64,000 nt of DNA from Ruminococcaceae bacterium AM07-15 (GTDB lineage Bacteria; Bacillota; Clostridia; Oscillospirales; Butyricicoccaceae): assembly GCA_003477405.1 (NCBI GenBank), contig QUDE01000014.1, forward strand, positions 23,975-87,974, read 5' to 3'. Shown piece after piece: positions 1 through 8,906 of this stretch. Every line of letters begins with the position of its first letter. Position 1 is the first letter of the stretch. The position numbers and the translations under genes are program-made. The notes beneath the pieces were generated by a model, which saw only the letters and a list, made by a program, of their open reading frames with translations, made no database searches and had not been told where the DNA came from.

Positions 1-2988
1 GCGGCAGGAGCCGTTGTAGTGATCGATCACTTCCAGTTCCAGGCCAGTCTGGCTCCGGTTGTTTTCCCCACCAGCCTTTCGCCGCAGCTCATATTGATTG
101 CCGGACATCACCAAAAACCGGCGGTTGGCCCGCCTGATGATCCGGTCAAAAAAGGTCATCTGCACATAGGTCTCCAGCATCACCTTTTCCTGGCCTCTCA
201 AAGAGCCGTTGACGGTATCGGAAAGGGCCGCCATCCAGCGGTACCGCTCTTCCCGCCGGGCCAGATCCCGGGATTTATCCACAACCTGCTCCCGGATGGT
301 TTCATTGGTCTGCATCCGGGTGCGGATCTGCTGCTGCCGCTCCAGTTTTTCCTGCCGCTGCTGGGTCAATGCCTGATTTCTTTCTTCCAGGGTCTTTCGA
401 TCGGCATCGCTTCCCTGACGCAGCAGCTCTGTCAGCTGCCGGAGAGCCGCTTCCAGCTGTGTCAGACGGGTTTGCTGCTGGCGATTATCCTGCTCGGCCT
501 GCAGCAGGGCCTGTTCCATCTCTTCCCGCTGCCGGCTCAAATCGGCATGATGGGCTTGGGCCTGGCGCACATCGGGGAAGCGCAGCTGTCCGGCCAATGC
601 AGACACCTGCCCGGCCACTCCCTGCCGTTCGGCCTGGGCCTGAGCCAACTGCGCGCCTGCTTCTTCCCTTTCCCGGATCAGCTGATCCCGCTGCTGGATG
701 CTGTCCTGTATTTTTCCTTCCAGGATTTCCTTCTGCCGCACCTCTTCTTCCCGCTGCTTCACCACTTGCTCCAGCTGACAAAGAGCCGCTTTTTCCTCCT
801 GCAAACGCCGCAGGATCACTTCTTCGGCATCCAGTAAGGGACAAGCCTCTCCCTGTTCTTCCAAACGCCGGTTCAGATCCCGTTCCAGCTGCTGCTTCTG
901 CCCTTCCAGACTCCGGCGCTCCAGCTGGAGCCGGTGCAAGGCCTCTTCCCGCTCCTTTTCCCGGATCAGACCGGCCTGATGCTGCTCTTCCAGCCCTTTC
1001 AGCTGCTGCTCCATCTCCTGGCGCTCTTGCTGCCGCCGGAGAAGTTTCTGCTCTTGCTGCTTGAGAGCCTCCCGCTGCCTTTGAACCTCTTCTTTCCAGC
1101 CTTTCAGCTTTTCCCGTGCTTGAACAGACGAAGCTTTTTCATCCCGCTGATGAAGGGCTGCTTCCAACCGCTGCTGTCGCTCCTGAACCAGACTCTTCCA
1201 CTGTCCCGCTTCCAGGCTTCTTTTCGATGCCTGCTCCTGGGCTTTTTCCAGCGCAGCTTTGGCCTGCTCCACCTCTTCCTTGGTGGGAGCCTGAGGGGAC
1301 AAACAGGCCGGAGCCGGATGCTGGAGAGCGCCGCATACCGGGCAGGGTTTTCCCTCTTCCAGCTCCTGGGCCAAAAGCCCGGCCTGCTCGGCCAGAAAAG
1401 CCCGATTTTTCTCCTGGTATTGGGCGTCCCGCTGGGCCTGCACATTCCAGGCCTCCTGGTATGCCTGTTGGGCCTTTTTCAAGGCGCTTTCCGCCTGTTC
1501 CCAGTCCTGAGCCAACCCTTCCAACTGCCCCAGGCTCTCTTCCTCCTGCCGGGCCTGGGTTTGCTGAGCCAGCAGCCGCTCCTGCAAACTTTCCAGCACG
1601 GCCTCTTCCTGATAACGCCGGGAAAGTTCCTGCTGCTTTTGTTCCAGCTCTTCCCGCTTCTTGCCATCCGCCTGGCGCTGCTCTTCCAGCTTTTCTTCCT
1701 GGGCTTTGCCCTTGCCGATCTGCTGGGCATAGCCCTCCCAGGTTTTGCGGTCCTGCTGAATCGCCTGCCAGAGTGCCCGACGGGTCTGCGCCTCCCGCTG
1801 CTCTCCCAGCGCCTTTTCCCGTAAAGCGGCCGCCTCCTGCAAGGCCGCTGCCTTGTATTTCAGCTCTTCGGCCTTGCGGCTCATAGCCTCTTGCCGCTTC
1901 TGAAGCTCCCCTTGATGCGCTTTGAGCGCCTGGGCCTTTTCCTCCAAGGCTTTCAGCTGATTTTTTCCTTTTTCCAGCTGTTGATAGGCCGGAAGTTCCC
2001 CTTCCAGAGCTTTCAACTGGCCGATGATCTCCTGCCGCTGGGGCGCCAGATTCTGCTGTTCTTCCAAGAGCTTCTGAGCCTGCTCCGCCTGGGGCCGCTG
2101 CTCCTCCAGCTGCTTTTTGGTTTCTTCCAGCTGCTTTTGGGCCTTTTCCCGCTCTTCCGCCTTGCCCAGCTGAGCGTTGACCTGGGCCAGCTGCTCTTCC
2201 AGCTCTTTCAACTGACTGCTCAGCTGTTCTTCCCGCCGCCGGTCCTGGGAAGAAAGCCGCTCCAGCACATCCACTGTCTCTTCCAAAGGCAGCTGATTCT
2301 GCCGGGCCTGCTGAGCCTGATCCGCCAGGGGATCTCCTTCTTCCCACTGGATGCCCTCCACATACTGGCGCATGCTTTGCCGGGCCTGCTCACATTCCTT
2401 GCCCTCCTGGAGGGTCAGAGCCTTGATTCTGTCCTGGAACACCATGTAATACCGGGTCTGGAATATTTCCCGGAAAATTTCCTGCCGGCTTTTGGTGTCG
2501 GCCAAAAGGAGCTTGAGGAAATCTCCTTGGGCGATCATGGCGATCTGAGAAAATTGGTTTCTGTCCAGGCCGATAATCTGAGTGATGGCCGCAGTGATTT
2601 CCCGGGGACGGGTGATGATGCGCCCATCGGGCAAATGCAGCTCCCCTTCCGCCTTTTGGGTGGTCGTTCCCGTCCCTTTTTTCATAGGGCGCTGGTATTC
2701 CGGATTGCGGCGCAAAGTATACTTCTGGCCTCGATAAGCAAATTCCAGCTCCACAAAGGTGGGAGTCTCCGGGCGTGCATACTGGGAGCGGAACATGGAA
2801 GCATCCCGGGTTTGCCCGCTGGGTTCCCCGTACAATGCGTAGGCAATGGCATCAAACAAGGTGGTTTTCCCGGCCCCTGTGTCTCCGGTGATCAGGTAGA
2901 GCCCTTCTTCTCCCAGCTTTTCCAGTTCTACCACCGTTTCCCCTGCATAGGGTCCAAAGGCCGACATGGTCAATTTCAGCGGTCGCAT
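1..2988 (-). CDS. sbcC: Exonuclease SbcC (large subunit), truncated by the window edge
   Basis: Large ATPase subunit of the SbcCD (Rad50/Mre11-like) nuclease, which opens hairpins and processes blocked DNA ends. The frame is open from the ATG at 2988 to base 1, giving 996 residues without a stop, so the C-terminal ATPase half lies outside the window. Seen: Walker A GDTGAGKTT at residues 35-43, a Q-loop region near residue 150 (AQGDFLKLLL), then a very long Gln/Glu/Arg-rich coiled coil broken by a zinc hook CPVC at residues 549-552. The start overlaps the end of sbcD by 13 nt, so the two are translationally coupled. The strong coding bias makes long false frames on both strands here. Family assignment is very safe. 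Confidence 0.96.
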   Translation of the reverse strand, partial: MRPLKLTMSAFGPYAGETVVELEKLGEEGLYLITGDTGAGKTTLFDAIAYALYGEPSGQTRDASMFRSQYARPETPTFVELEFAYRGQKYTLRRNPEYQRPMKKGTGTTTQKAEGELHLPDGRIITRPREITAAITQIIGLDRNQFSQIAMIAQGDFLKLLLADTKSRQEIFREIFQTRYYMVFQDRIKALTLQEGKECEQARQSMRQYVEGIQWEEGDPLADQAQQARQNQLPLEETVDVLERLSSQDRRREEQLSSQLKELEEQLAQVNAQLGKAEEREKAQKQLEETKKQLEEQRPQAEQAQKLLEEQQNLAPQRQEIIGQLKALEGELPAYQQLEKGKNQLKALEEKAQALKAHQGELQKRQEAMSRKAEELKYKAAALQEAAALREKALGEQREAQTRRALWQAIQQDRKTWEGYAQQIGKGKAQEEKLEEQRQADGKKREELEQKQQELSRRYQEEAVLESLQERLLAQQTQARQEEESLGQLEGLAQDWEQAESALKKAQQAYQEAWNVQAQRDAQYQEKNRAFLAEQAGLLAQELEEGKPCPVCGALQHPAPACLSPQAPTKEEVEQAKAALEKAQEQASKRSLEAGQWKSLVQERQQRLEAALHQRDEKASSVQAREKLKGWKEEVQRQREALKQQEQKLLRRQQERQEMEQQLKGLEEQHQAGLIREKEREEALHRLQLERRSLEGQKQQLERDLNRRLEEQGEACPLLDAEEVILRRLQEEKAALCQLEQVVKQREEEVRQKEILEGKIQDSIQQRDQLIREREEAGAQLAQAQAERQGVAGQVSALAGQLRFPDVRQAQAHHADLSRQREEMEQALLQAEQDNRQQQTRLTQLEAALRQLTELLRQGSDADRKTLEERNQALTQQRQEKLERQQQIRTRMQTNETIREQVVDKSRDLARREERYRWMAALSDTVNGSLRGQEKVMLETYVQMTFFDRIIRRANRRFLVMSGNQYELRRKAGGENNRSQTGLELEVIDHYNGSCR

Positions 2989-4124
2989 GGCTCATCCCCC
3001 CAAATTTCTTCCATCAGCCCCAAGGCAAAAGACCGCTGGGTCTCCTGCATGGGCTGGCCATTTTGTTTTTCGTAAAATTCTTCCAGCATCGCCAGAGGGC
3101 TTTTCTCCTCTGTCGGCCCCATCTCTTCCCACTGGGCCTGGTTCCGGGTGCGCCGGTTGTCATAGCTCAGCTTCATCAAATTGGGATAGATCAGCCGCAG
3201 TTTGGCCGCCCCATCGGGCACATCCTCCTCGTCGGTAAGGATGATGTGGAGATAATCTTCCCGAAAATCCTTTCCCTTGTAAAAATCCCGCAGGGTCACT
3301 TCTTCATAACTTCCCCGAATCTCCCGCAGGTCCCGCAAGGGCGTCAGGGGAATGGTGCGGATGGATACATTCCCTTTTTCCTCCATCTCCACCACAGTCA
3401 CCGACTTTTCATGGTTTGCTTCCGAAAAGGAGTACTTCAGAGGCGTGCCGCAATAGCGAATGGTAGGCTTTCCCACCTGCTGAGGGCCATGGATATGTCC
3501 CAGGGCCACATAGTCAAAGGGGGCAAAGACAGAGGCGTCCACATTGTCGCTGCCTCCCACGGAAAGTTCCTCCGATTCGCAGCGGGCGGCGCCGGTGACA
3601 AACTGATGGGTTACCAACACATTCCGCCTTCCTTCCTCCACTCCCAGATGATCGATGGCCACCCGGAGTGCATCGGTATAGCTTTCGATGGTTTCCTCCG
3701 GGAAAAACCGGCGCACATAAACCGGCTTCAAAAAGGGCAGCAGGAAAACATCCACCGGCCCGTGGGCATCCTGGAGAGTAAAACGGCAGGGATTTCCATC
3801 ATACACCGGCGCCAGATGAACGCCGCTCTGCTCCATCAGCCGGCCGCCAAAAGCCAATCGCTCGGGGGAATCGTGATTGCCGCTGATGAGGAAAACCTGA
3901 GGACCCAGCCGGGATAGGGACACCAGAAAATCGTCCAGCATCCCCACCGCTTCGGCCGAGGGCACCGTTTTGTCATACACATCCCCGGCGATGAGCACCC
4001 CCTGGGGTTCTTCCCGACGGACAATCTCCAGAATCTCCTTCAAAATATAGGCTTGATCCTCCACCATGGAAAAGCCATTGACCCGCTTTCCCAGATGCAG
4101 ATCGGACAAATGGATCCATTTCAT
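2976..4124 (-). CDS. sbcD: Exonuclease SbcD (Mre11-like nuclease subunit)
   Basis: Mn-dependent phosphoesterase subunit that partners SbcC. The 382-residue protein has all metallophosphoesterase motifs: D8-x-H10 in LSDLHLGK, GDVYD, SGNHDSPERL, THQF and GHIHGPQ. The ATG at 4124 is chosen because a GGGAGG ribosome-binding site sits just upstream and the protein then begins MKWIHLSDLH as the family does; an in-frame ATG at 4220 would add a tail that crosses the promoter. It is the first gene of an sbcDC operon driven by a good promoter at 4167-4195. Confidence 0.96.
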   Translation of the reverse strand: MKWIHLSDLHLGKRVNGFSMVEDQAYILKEILEIVRREEPQGVLIAGDVYDKTVPSAEAVGMLDDFLVSLSRLGPQVFLISGNHDSPERLAFGGRLMEQSGVHLAPVYDGNPCRFTLQDAHGPVDVFLLPFLKPVYVRRFFPEETIESYTDALRVAIDHLGVEEGRRNVLVTHQFVTGAARCESEELSVGGSDNVDASVFAPFDYVALGHIHGPQQVGKPTIRYCGTPLKYSFSEANHEKSVTVVEMEEKGNVSIRTIPLTPLRDLREIRGSYEEVTLRDFYKGKDFREDYLHIILTDEEDVPDGAAKLRLIYPNLMKLSYDNRRTRNQAQWEEMGPTEEKSPLAMLEEFYEKQNGQPMQETQRSFALGLMEEIWGDEPCDR

Positions 4125-4166
4125 CTGTTTTCCTCCCTCTTTTGGCTGAATTCTTGCTATTTTTTT

Positions 4167-4195
4167 ATTATACCGGGGGCGAAAAAAAGCTGCAA
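4167..4195 (-). promoter_or_regulatory. sbcDC promoter
   Basis: On the minus strand TTGCAG (4190-4195), a 17-bp spacer and a perfect TATAAT (4167-4172) lie about 45 bp before the sbcD start. This fits a sigma-A promoter and is divergent from the small membrane protein gene. Confidence 0.75.
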
Positions 4196-4201
4196 CCCTG
4201 T

Positions 4202-4229
4202 TTGTCTTGCTTTTTTGCACTGATATGAT
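4202..4229 (+). promoter_or_regulatory. Probable promoter of the small membrane protein gene
   Basis: TTGTCT (4202-4207), 16-bp spacer, TATGAT (4224-4229), about 30 bp before the gene start at 4259. It shares the 134-bp divergent region with the sbcD promoter. Confidence 0.5.
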
Positions 4230-4258
4230 ATCATAATATTACAAGAGGAGGTGGAACC

Positions 4259-4735
4259 ATGAAGCAGCGCAAGAAAACAATTATCCTTTTGATTTTATCG
4301 CTTTGTGCGGCCCTGGCCCTGTTTTACCGGCGCAGTCTTCCCCTCCAGCAACTTCTCCCCGGCCTGGATCTATCCCAGTGCGCCAGCATCACCCTGCAAG
4401 GGGATTACTATAAAGAAAGCCCTCGGGAAAGTGTGGCCTATAACCGAACCTTCACACCAGAAAATAAAGAATTTGAACAGATCCTGGCCCTTTTAAAGCA
4501 GGCAGAATTCCGCCGCAGTCTGTGGGGACTGATCCCCAATAAAGGCGTCCGCACTCATCCGATCCGGACCGGTGATATCCGGTGGGAGATCCACTGTGTT
4601 TTCCCCGACAGCAGCTTGCGGGTGCATAACTTTTTCGGCGATTTCACCCTCAGCTTCCAGGAAACTTCTTCTCTTCCGGTCGCCCCTGTTTCTTCCCAAT
4701 GGGTGGATGCCGTAACAGCCATCATAACAAAATAA
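4259..4735 (+). CDS. Hypothetical membrane-anchored protein
   Basis: A 158-residue protein that I do not recognise. A short basic N-terminus (MKQRKK) is followed by one hydrophobic segment at residues 8-24, and the rest is soluble, so it is probably anchored in the membrane with an exported C-terminal domain. There is a strong AGAGGAGG ribosome-binding site before the ATG, its own promoter and a clean terminator right after the stop, so it is a monocistronic real gene. No catalytic motif is visible. Confidence 0.75.
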   Translation: MKQRKKTIILLILSLCAALALFYRRSLPLQQLLPGLDLSQCASITLQGDYYKESPRESVAYNRTFTPENKEFEQILALLKQAEFRRSLWGLIPNKGVRTHPIRTGDIRWEIHCVFPDSSLRVHNFFGDFTLSFQETSSLPVAPVSSQWVDAVTAIITK

Positions 4736-4760
4736 AAAACGCCTTTTCAGGCGTTTTTTA
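4736..4760 (+). terminator. Intrinsic terminator
   Basis: Stem AAACGCCT/AGGCGTTT with loop TTTC followed by a T run, immediately after the stop of the small membrane protein. The same 24 bases recur at 4943-4966. Confidence 0.85.
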
Positions 4761-4966
4761 ACATTTCGAAAAAGTGGCCTCTGCCACTTTTTCGAGTTTT
4801 TGCAAGGGGCTGCGTGCACGCCTTAGGCGCACACTTGCCCCTTGATAAGTGCAAAAAGCCACGCACAGATCGCGGCTTTTTGCAGATTGATAAGGGTAAG
4901 GGCAAACGGCCCCTCTGTCCAGATTCGTTTTCCCCCAGACTGAAACGCCTTTTCAGGCGTTTTTTA
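4737..4966. repeat. Hairpin-rich spacer bounded by a 24-bp direct repeat
   Basis: Identical 24-bp units at 4737-4760 and 4943-4966, each a terminator-like hairpin with its T run on the plus strand, enclose about 180 bp with further inverted repeats: a 12-13 bp arm pair at 4766-4795, AAGGGGC/GCCCCTT near 4813-4843 and TGCAAAAAGCC/GGCTTTTTGCA at 4849-4884. The second unit overlaps the stop codon of the converging helicase gene. I see no convincing coding sequence inside. It may be an intergenic repeat element or a structured RNA. Confidence 0.6.
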
Positions 4967-7093
4967 TTTTTCCGGTGCAAATTGTCCCAGCCCCAGCGTG
5001 GCGGCCAGAGAGAATGTCCGTTGACTGCCATCCTGGAAGGCCACAGTGACCAGATCTCCCTGACGGTCTGCAATGATCCCCGGCCCAAAGCGCCGGTGGC
5101 TCAAAGCCGCCCCTTTCACATAATATTGCTCTGCTCCAGCAGGCAAAACCTGCGGCTTTTTTTCCAGGGCCGCGGGACGCTGGGCCATCGTACCCGGCTT
5201 TTTGCTCACCGTAGGCCGGAGAGCAGCAGGAGCCCGGGAAGGTTTCTTCACCGGAAAGATCTCCTGACTGAATGTGGACTCCATTTCCGGATGTCGGAAA
5301 CGGAACACCTGAAGCCGGTTCCTGGCTCGGGTCATCGCCACATAAAAAAGCCGCCGTTCCTCTTCCCAGGTTTTCCAGGCCTCTTCATCCCCCGGTTCCG
5401 GCTGGCCTGTCCGCGGGAAAATGCCATCGGCCACATCCATCAGGATCACCCGGTCATATTCCAGGCCTTTGCTGGAATGAATGGTAGAAAGCACAAAGGG
5501 ACAATCCGGCTCTCCCCCTTGCCGCACCAGGTCCTCCAGCTCTCCCAAGCGCCGCAGCAGATCCATAGGGCTTTTTTCCATCGCCCCCAAAGATTCTAAA
5601 ATCTGAGCCTTTCCCGATTCCATCCCCTGGCGCTGCAAATATTCCCCATATCCCATAAACCGAACAATGCGGTACACTGCCTTATCTCCCGACTCCAGCA
5701 GCATATGATCCAGATGGGTTTGCAAAGCCCGGCACTGACGCCGGGTAAAGGCCGAGGCCTGGGGATTTTCCGCCAGTCGTTCCAAAATGGTGCCCTTTCC
5801 CTTTTGGGCTGCCGCTTCCTCGGCGTCCTTTTTTCGGATGCCTGCTCCCAATTTGTAATAGATATCCAAAAACAATGCAGGGGATTGAGGGTCCTGGGCG
5901 AAACGGATGATATTGCTGATGTCCCGCACCACCCGACTGGTGAAAAAGGCGCTGTCCACTTGGCGGCACCGATAGGAAATCCCCTTCCGGGCCAGCAGGT
6001 CAATGAGGGGCAAAGCGCTTTCATTGTCCCGATAAAGCACCGCCGTCTCCTCCTGGCAATCCTGGGCCACCTGCATCAGGTAGGAATATTGTGCCCTTCG
6101 ATTTGAAAGGGAAATGCTCTCCACCGCCAGCCCCGCCGGACGCACCGCTTCCATGTGTTTGGGATACCGGTCCCGGTTCTTTTGGATGAAGTTTTGGGCA
6201 GTCTCCACAATCTGCGGAGTGGAGCGATAGTTTTTCTCCAGATAAAGCACCTTGGCCCCTTGATATCGTTTGGAAAACTGAGTCAAGGCCTGGGGATAGG
6301 CCGCACGAAAGCCATAAATGCTCTGGTCTTCATCCCCCACCAAAAAGATGTTTTTCTCTTTCCCAGCCAGAAGATCCAAAATGGCATGCTGGATCTTGGA
6401 AGTATCCTGGGCCTCATCCACTGAAAGATACCGGTATCTCTTCTGAAAACGGGCCAAAACCTCGGGATAGCGCAGCAGGATCTGGCGGGCATAGACCATC
6501 TGATCATCGTAGTCCATCTGCTGGCGCTGACGGAGGGTTTGATCGTAAGCCTGAAACAGGGCGGGAAAATCCACCCCCTCCACCTCCACCGTTTCCAGCT
6601 CTTCCCGGGTGAGCATCTGGTTCTTAGCGTAGGTGATGGCGGTCTGAAGGGCCTTGACGGTGCTTTCCGGCACGAACTCCTTTTGTTGTCTGCGGCACAG
6701 TTCTCCCAAAAGGGCCCCCTGGACCCCGGTGTCCTCCAGCAAAGAAAACGCCTGCCGCCCCAGCAGCCGTTCATAGGTGCGGATCACCCGGCTGCACAGG
6801 CCGTTGATGGTGCGAAACTCCAGCCGGTTTCCCATCTCCTGCCCAAAGCTGCGGCAAAAACGGGCCTTCATATCCCTGGCGGCCGAGACGGTATAGGTGA
6901 CGATGAGGATCTGCTCCGGGGGAATCTGCTTTTCATAGACCATGTATCCCACCCGGCTGACCAACACGGTGGTTTTGCCGCTGCCCGGCACGGCCAACAG
7001 CAACACCGGCCCTTCCACACTCTCCACGGCCACCTGCTGCTGAGGATTGAGAGAAAGGCCAAACCGACTTTGAAACCGCTGGAGATCAGCCAT
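4964..7093 (-). CDS. UvrD/PcrA-family superfamily 1 DNA helicase
   Basis: ATP-dependent 3'-5' DNA helicase of the UvrD/Rep type (about 709 residues), presumably in repair or conflict resolution. Seen in order: Q-motif LNPQQQ (residues 15-20), Walker A AVPGSGKTT (34-42), Walker B VDEAQDTSKIQ, motif III GDEDQSIYGFR, motif IV LEKNYRSTPQIV, motif V TIHSSKGLEYD and motif VI RRLFYVAMTRARNRL. The C-terminal region ends in a small Tudor-like segment (HRRFGPGIIADRQGDLVTV), as in PcrA. The ATG at 7093 overlaps the SDR gene stop by 8 nt, suggesting coupling; an alternative ATG at 7117 is in frame. It is probably an extra UvrD-like paralogue, so I do not give a symbol. Confidence 0.92.
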   Translation of the reverse strand: MADLQRFQSRFGLSLNPQQQVAVESVEGPVLLLAVPGSGKTTVLVSRVGYMVYEKQIPPEQILIVTYTVSAARDMKARFCRSFGQEMGNRLEFRTINGLCSRVIRTYERLLGRQAFSLLEDTGVQGALLGELCRRQQKEFVPESTVKALQTAITYAKNQMLTREELETVEVEGVDFPALFQAYDQTLRQRQQMDYDDQMVYARQILLRYPEVLARFQKRYRYLSVDEAQDTSKIQHAILDLLAGKEKNIFLVGDEDQSIYGFRAAYPQALTQFSKRYQGAKVLYLEKNYRSTPQIVETAQNFIQKNRDRYPKHMEAVRPAGLAVESISLSNRRAQYSYLMQVAQDCQEETAVLYRDNESALPLIDLLARKGISYRCRQVDSAFFTSRVVRDISNIIRFAQDPQSPALFLDIYYKLGAGIRKKDAEEAAAQKGKGTILERLAENPQASAFTRRQCRALQTHLDHMLLESGDKAVYRIVRFMGYGEYLQRQGMESGKAQILESLGAMEKSPMDLLRRLGELEDLVRQGGEPDCPFVLSTIHSSKGLEYDRVILMDVADGIFPRTGQPEPGDEEAWKTWEEERRLFYVAMTRARNRLQVFRFRHPEMESTFSQEIFPVKKPSRAPAALRPTVSKKPGTMAQRPAALEKKPQVLPAGAEQYYVKGAALSHRRFGPGIIADRQGDLVTVAFQDGSQRTFSLAATLGLGQFAPEK

Positions 7094-7790
7094 GGAAACG
7101 CCAGCCGCAATCGTCATGATAGATCATCTGATGGGTCATGCCTCCATCAATGCAGATATTTTCCCCTGTGATGAATCCGGCCTTGTCCGAGCAAAGGAAG
7201 AGCACCATCTGGGCGATGTCCTGAGGCGTTCCCACCCGCCCCGCAGGGTGCTGCGTTTCATCGGCCCCGAAGAGCTGGGAGCCGGTGGTGTCGATCCAAC
7301 CGGGGGAGATGGAGTTGACCCGGGCTTTGTCCCGCAGGCTCACCGCCAAGGCATGGGTGAGGGCGGCAATTCCCCCTTTGGCGGCGGTATAGCTTTCGGT
7401 GAAAGGCTGGCTCATCCGATCCCGGCTGGAGGAAATGTTGATAATGCTGGCCCCTTCTCCAAAATAGGGGAGCAACAGTTGGGTCAAATAAAAAGGCGCC
7501 GCCACCCCCACCTGAAGAGCCTGGTTGAATTGCTCCCAGGTACAGGTATCGATGCCCAGGAACAGGGGTTTTGCATTGTTCACCAGAAAATCCACCCGGC
7601 CATAGGTCTGAATAACCTTTTGGGCGAACCGCTCCAGATCTTCCTTTTTTCCCACATCCCCCTGGAAAAAATCGTTTTCCAGCAGATCAATGGTGCAGAC
7701 CCTGGCCCCCTGCTTTGCAAACTCCTCACAAATGCACCGGCCAATGCCCTGGGCGCCGCCGGTGACCACGGCTACTTTGTCCTGAAACAT
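7086..7790 (-). CDS. Short-chain dehydrogenase/reductase (SDR) family oxidoreductase
   Basis: NAD(P)-dependent oxidoreductase of 234 residues. Seen: nucleotide-binding TGGAQGIG at residues 10-17, the NNAK structural motif near 71-74, the catalytic Ser in NISSS about 120, and Tyr134/Lys138 in YTAAKGG. Asp35 after beta-2 (TIDLL) suggests NAD(H) preference. The C-terminus has the usual ICIDGG motif. The start has a GGAGG site inside the end of the alcohol dehydrogenase gene only 3 bp upstream, so the two dehydrogenases are cotranscribed and may act on consecutive steps. The substrate cannot be read from the sequence. Confidence 0.9.
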   Translation of the reverse strand: MFQDKVAVVTGGAQGIGRCICEEFAKQGARVCTIDLLENDFFQGDVGKKEDLERFAQKVIQTYGRVDFLVNNAKPLFLGIDTCTWEQFNQALQVGVAAPFYLTQLLLPYFGEGASIINISSSRDRMSQPFTESYTAAKGGIAALTHALAVSLRDKARVNSISPGWIDTTGSQLFGADETQHPAGRVGTPQDIAQMVLFLCSDKAGFITGENICIDGGMTHQMIYHDDCGWRFHG

Positions 7791-7792
7791 AG

Positions 7793-8833
7793 TTATTCCT
7801 CCATTTGGATGGCCACCTTAATGACCCCGTCTTCCCGGTTTTCAAACACCTCATAGGCCTTTTCAATCTCCCGCAAGGGGAAAATGTGGGTAATCAACGG
7901 TCGGGTGTCCAGCTTGCCCTCTGCGATCAGCTGGAGAATGTCATCCACATGGCAGCCATCCACTCCGCCGGTCTGGAAGGTGAGGTTTTTGCCATACATC
8001 TCCGGCAAGGGCAGTACCTGGGGAACATCATACAGCGCCACCACCGTCACCATTCCATTGGGACGGGCACATTTCCAGGCCAGCTGGAAACTGTCCTCCG
8101 TCCCGGCCACTTCCAGCACCCGTCCGGCGCCGCCGTGGGGAGTATGGGCCTTCACAAATTCTTCGGCCTCCTCCGGCGCCACGGTGAGCACCTGGGGATA
8201 GTGCTCTTCCACAAACTTTCGCCGCTGAGGATCTTTTTCGCACACCATCACCACTCCTGGCCGATGCAGCAGCACACATTGCAAGGTGCACAGCCCGGTG
8301 GGGCCTGCGCCGATGATGAGTACCGACTCCCCCGGTTCGATCCCGGCGATATCGGCAGCCCAATAGCCGGTGGCCAGCAGATCTCCCGCCAGCAAAGCCT
8401 GCTCATCGGACACCCCCTGGGGAATATGGCTCAGCCCTTGGTCTCCATAAGGCACCCGCACATATTCCCCCTGGCCGCCGTCGATGCGGCAGCCCAATGC
8501 CCATCCCCCCTGGGGATCGGTGCAGTTGTTCACATACCCCTGTCGGCAGAAGAAGCATTTTCCGCAGAAGGTCTCCACATTGACGGCCACCCGGTCGCCG
8601 AGAGCAAATTTCTGTACCTTCTCCCCCACTTCTTCCACAACACCCACCATTTCATGGCCCACCGTTACCCCAGGTACCGCCCGAGGCACCGAACCATGCT
8701 TGATGTGCAGATCGCTGGTGCAGATGCTGGCCAAAGTCACCCGCACCACCACATCCTCCGGCCCTTCCACATGGGGCCGGGGCTTTTCCAGGAGGGCAAA
8801 CCGGCCCTGTTCCACATAAGTATAGGCCAACAT
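7793..8833 (-). CDS. Zinc-dependent medium-chain alcohol/threonine dehydrogenase-like protein
   Basis: Medium-chain dehydrogenase of 346 residues. Catalytic zinc ligands Cys38 (CTSD) and His60-Glu61 (GHE) are present, as is the structural zinc site Cys90, Cys93, Cys96, Cys104. The Rossmann motif is IGAGPTGL, and the acidic residue in VCEKDP points to NAD(H). The second ATG of a closely spaced pair (8833) is preferred because the AAGGAG site is then 8 nt away. It heads a gene group with the SDR gene and helicase. I see no promoter between it and the mreB terminator, so it may depend on read-through. Confidence 0.9.
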   Translation of the reverse strand: MLAYTYVEQGRFALLEKPRPHVEGPEDVVVRVTLASICTSDLHIKHGSVPRAVPGVTVGHEMVGVVEEVGEKVQKFALGDRVAVNVETFCGKCFFCRQGYVNNCTDPQGGWALGCRIDGGQGEYVRVPYGDQGLSHIPQGVSDEQALLAGDLLATGYWAADIAGIEPGESVLIIGAGPTGLCTLQCVLLHRPGVVMVCEKDPQRRKFVEEHYPQVLTVAPEEAEEFVKAHTPHGGAGRVLEVAGTEDSFQLAWKCARPNGMVTVVALYDVPQVLPLPEMYGKNLTFQTGGVDGCHVDDILQLIAEGKLDTRPLITHIFPLREIEKAYEVFENREDGVIKVAIQMEE

Positions 8834-8863
8834 ATCCATTTCTCCTTTTCGCCCATATGTCAA

Positions 8864-8898
8864 AAGCCCGGCCCCTTCCCAGGGACCGGGCCTTGTGC
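8864..8898 (-). terminator. Terminator after mreB
   Basis: Minus-strand GC-rich inverted repeat (GGCCCGGTCCC pairing with GGGGCCGGGC) followed by TTTT, a few bases after the mreB stop. Confidence 0.7.
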
Positions 8899-8906
8899 CG
8901 TTTTTC

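Noticed and set aside
1139..2347. Long Gly/Arg/Ala-rich minus-strand frame inside sbcC
   Set aside because: It lies out of frame within the sbcC coiled coil and comes from its repetitive, GC-rich codons. The sbcC frame has clear motifs on both sides.
4747..5088. Minus-strand frame through the hairpin module
   Set aside because: It reads through inverted repeats and both terminator units and has a basic, low-complexity product. It overlaps the helicase end.
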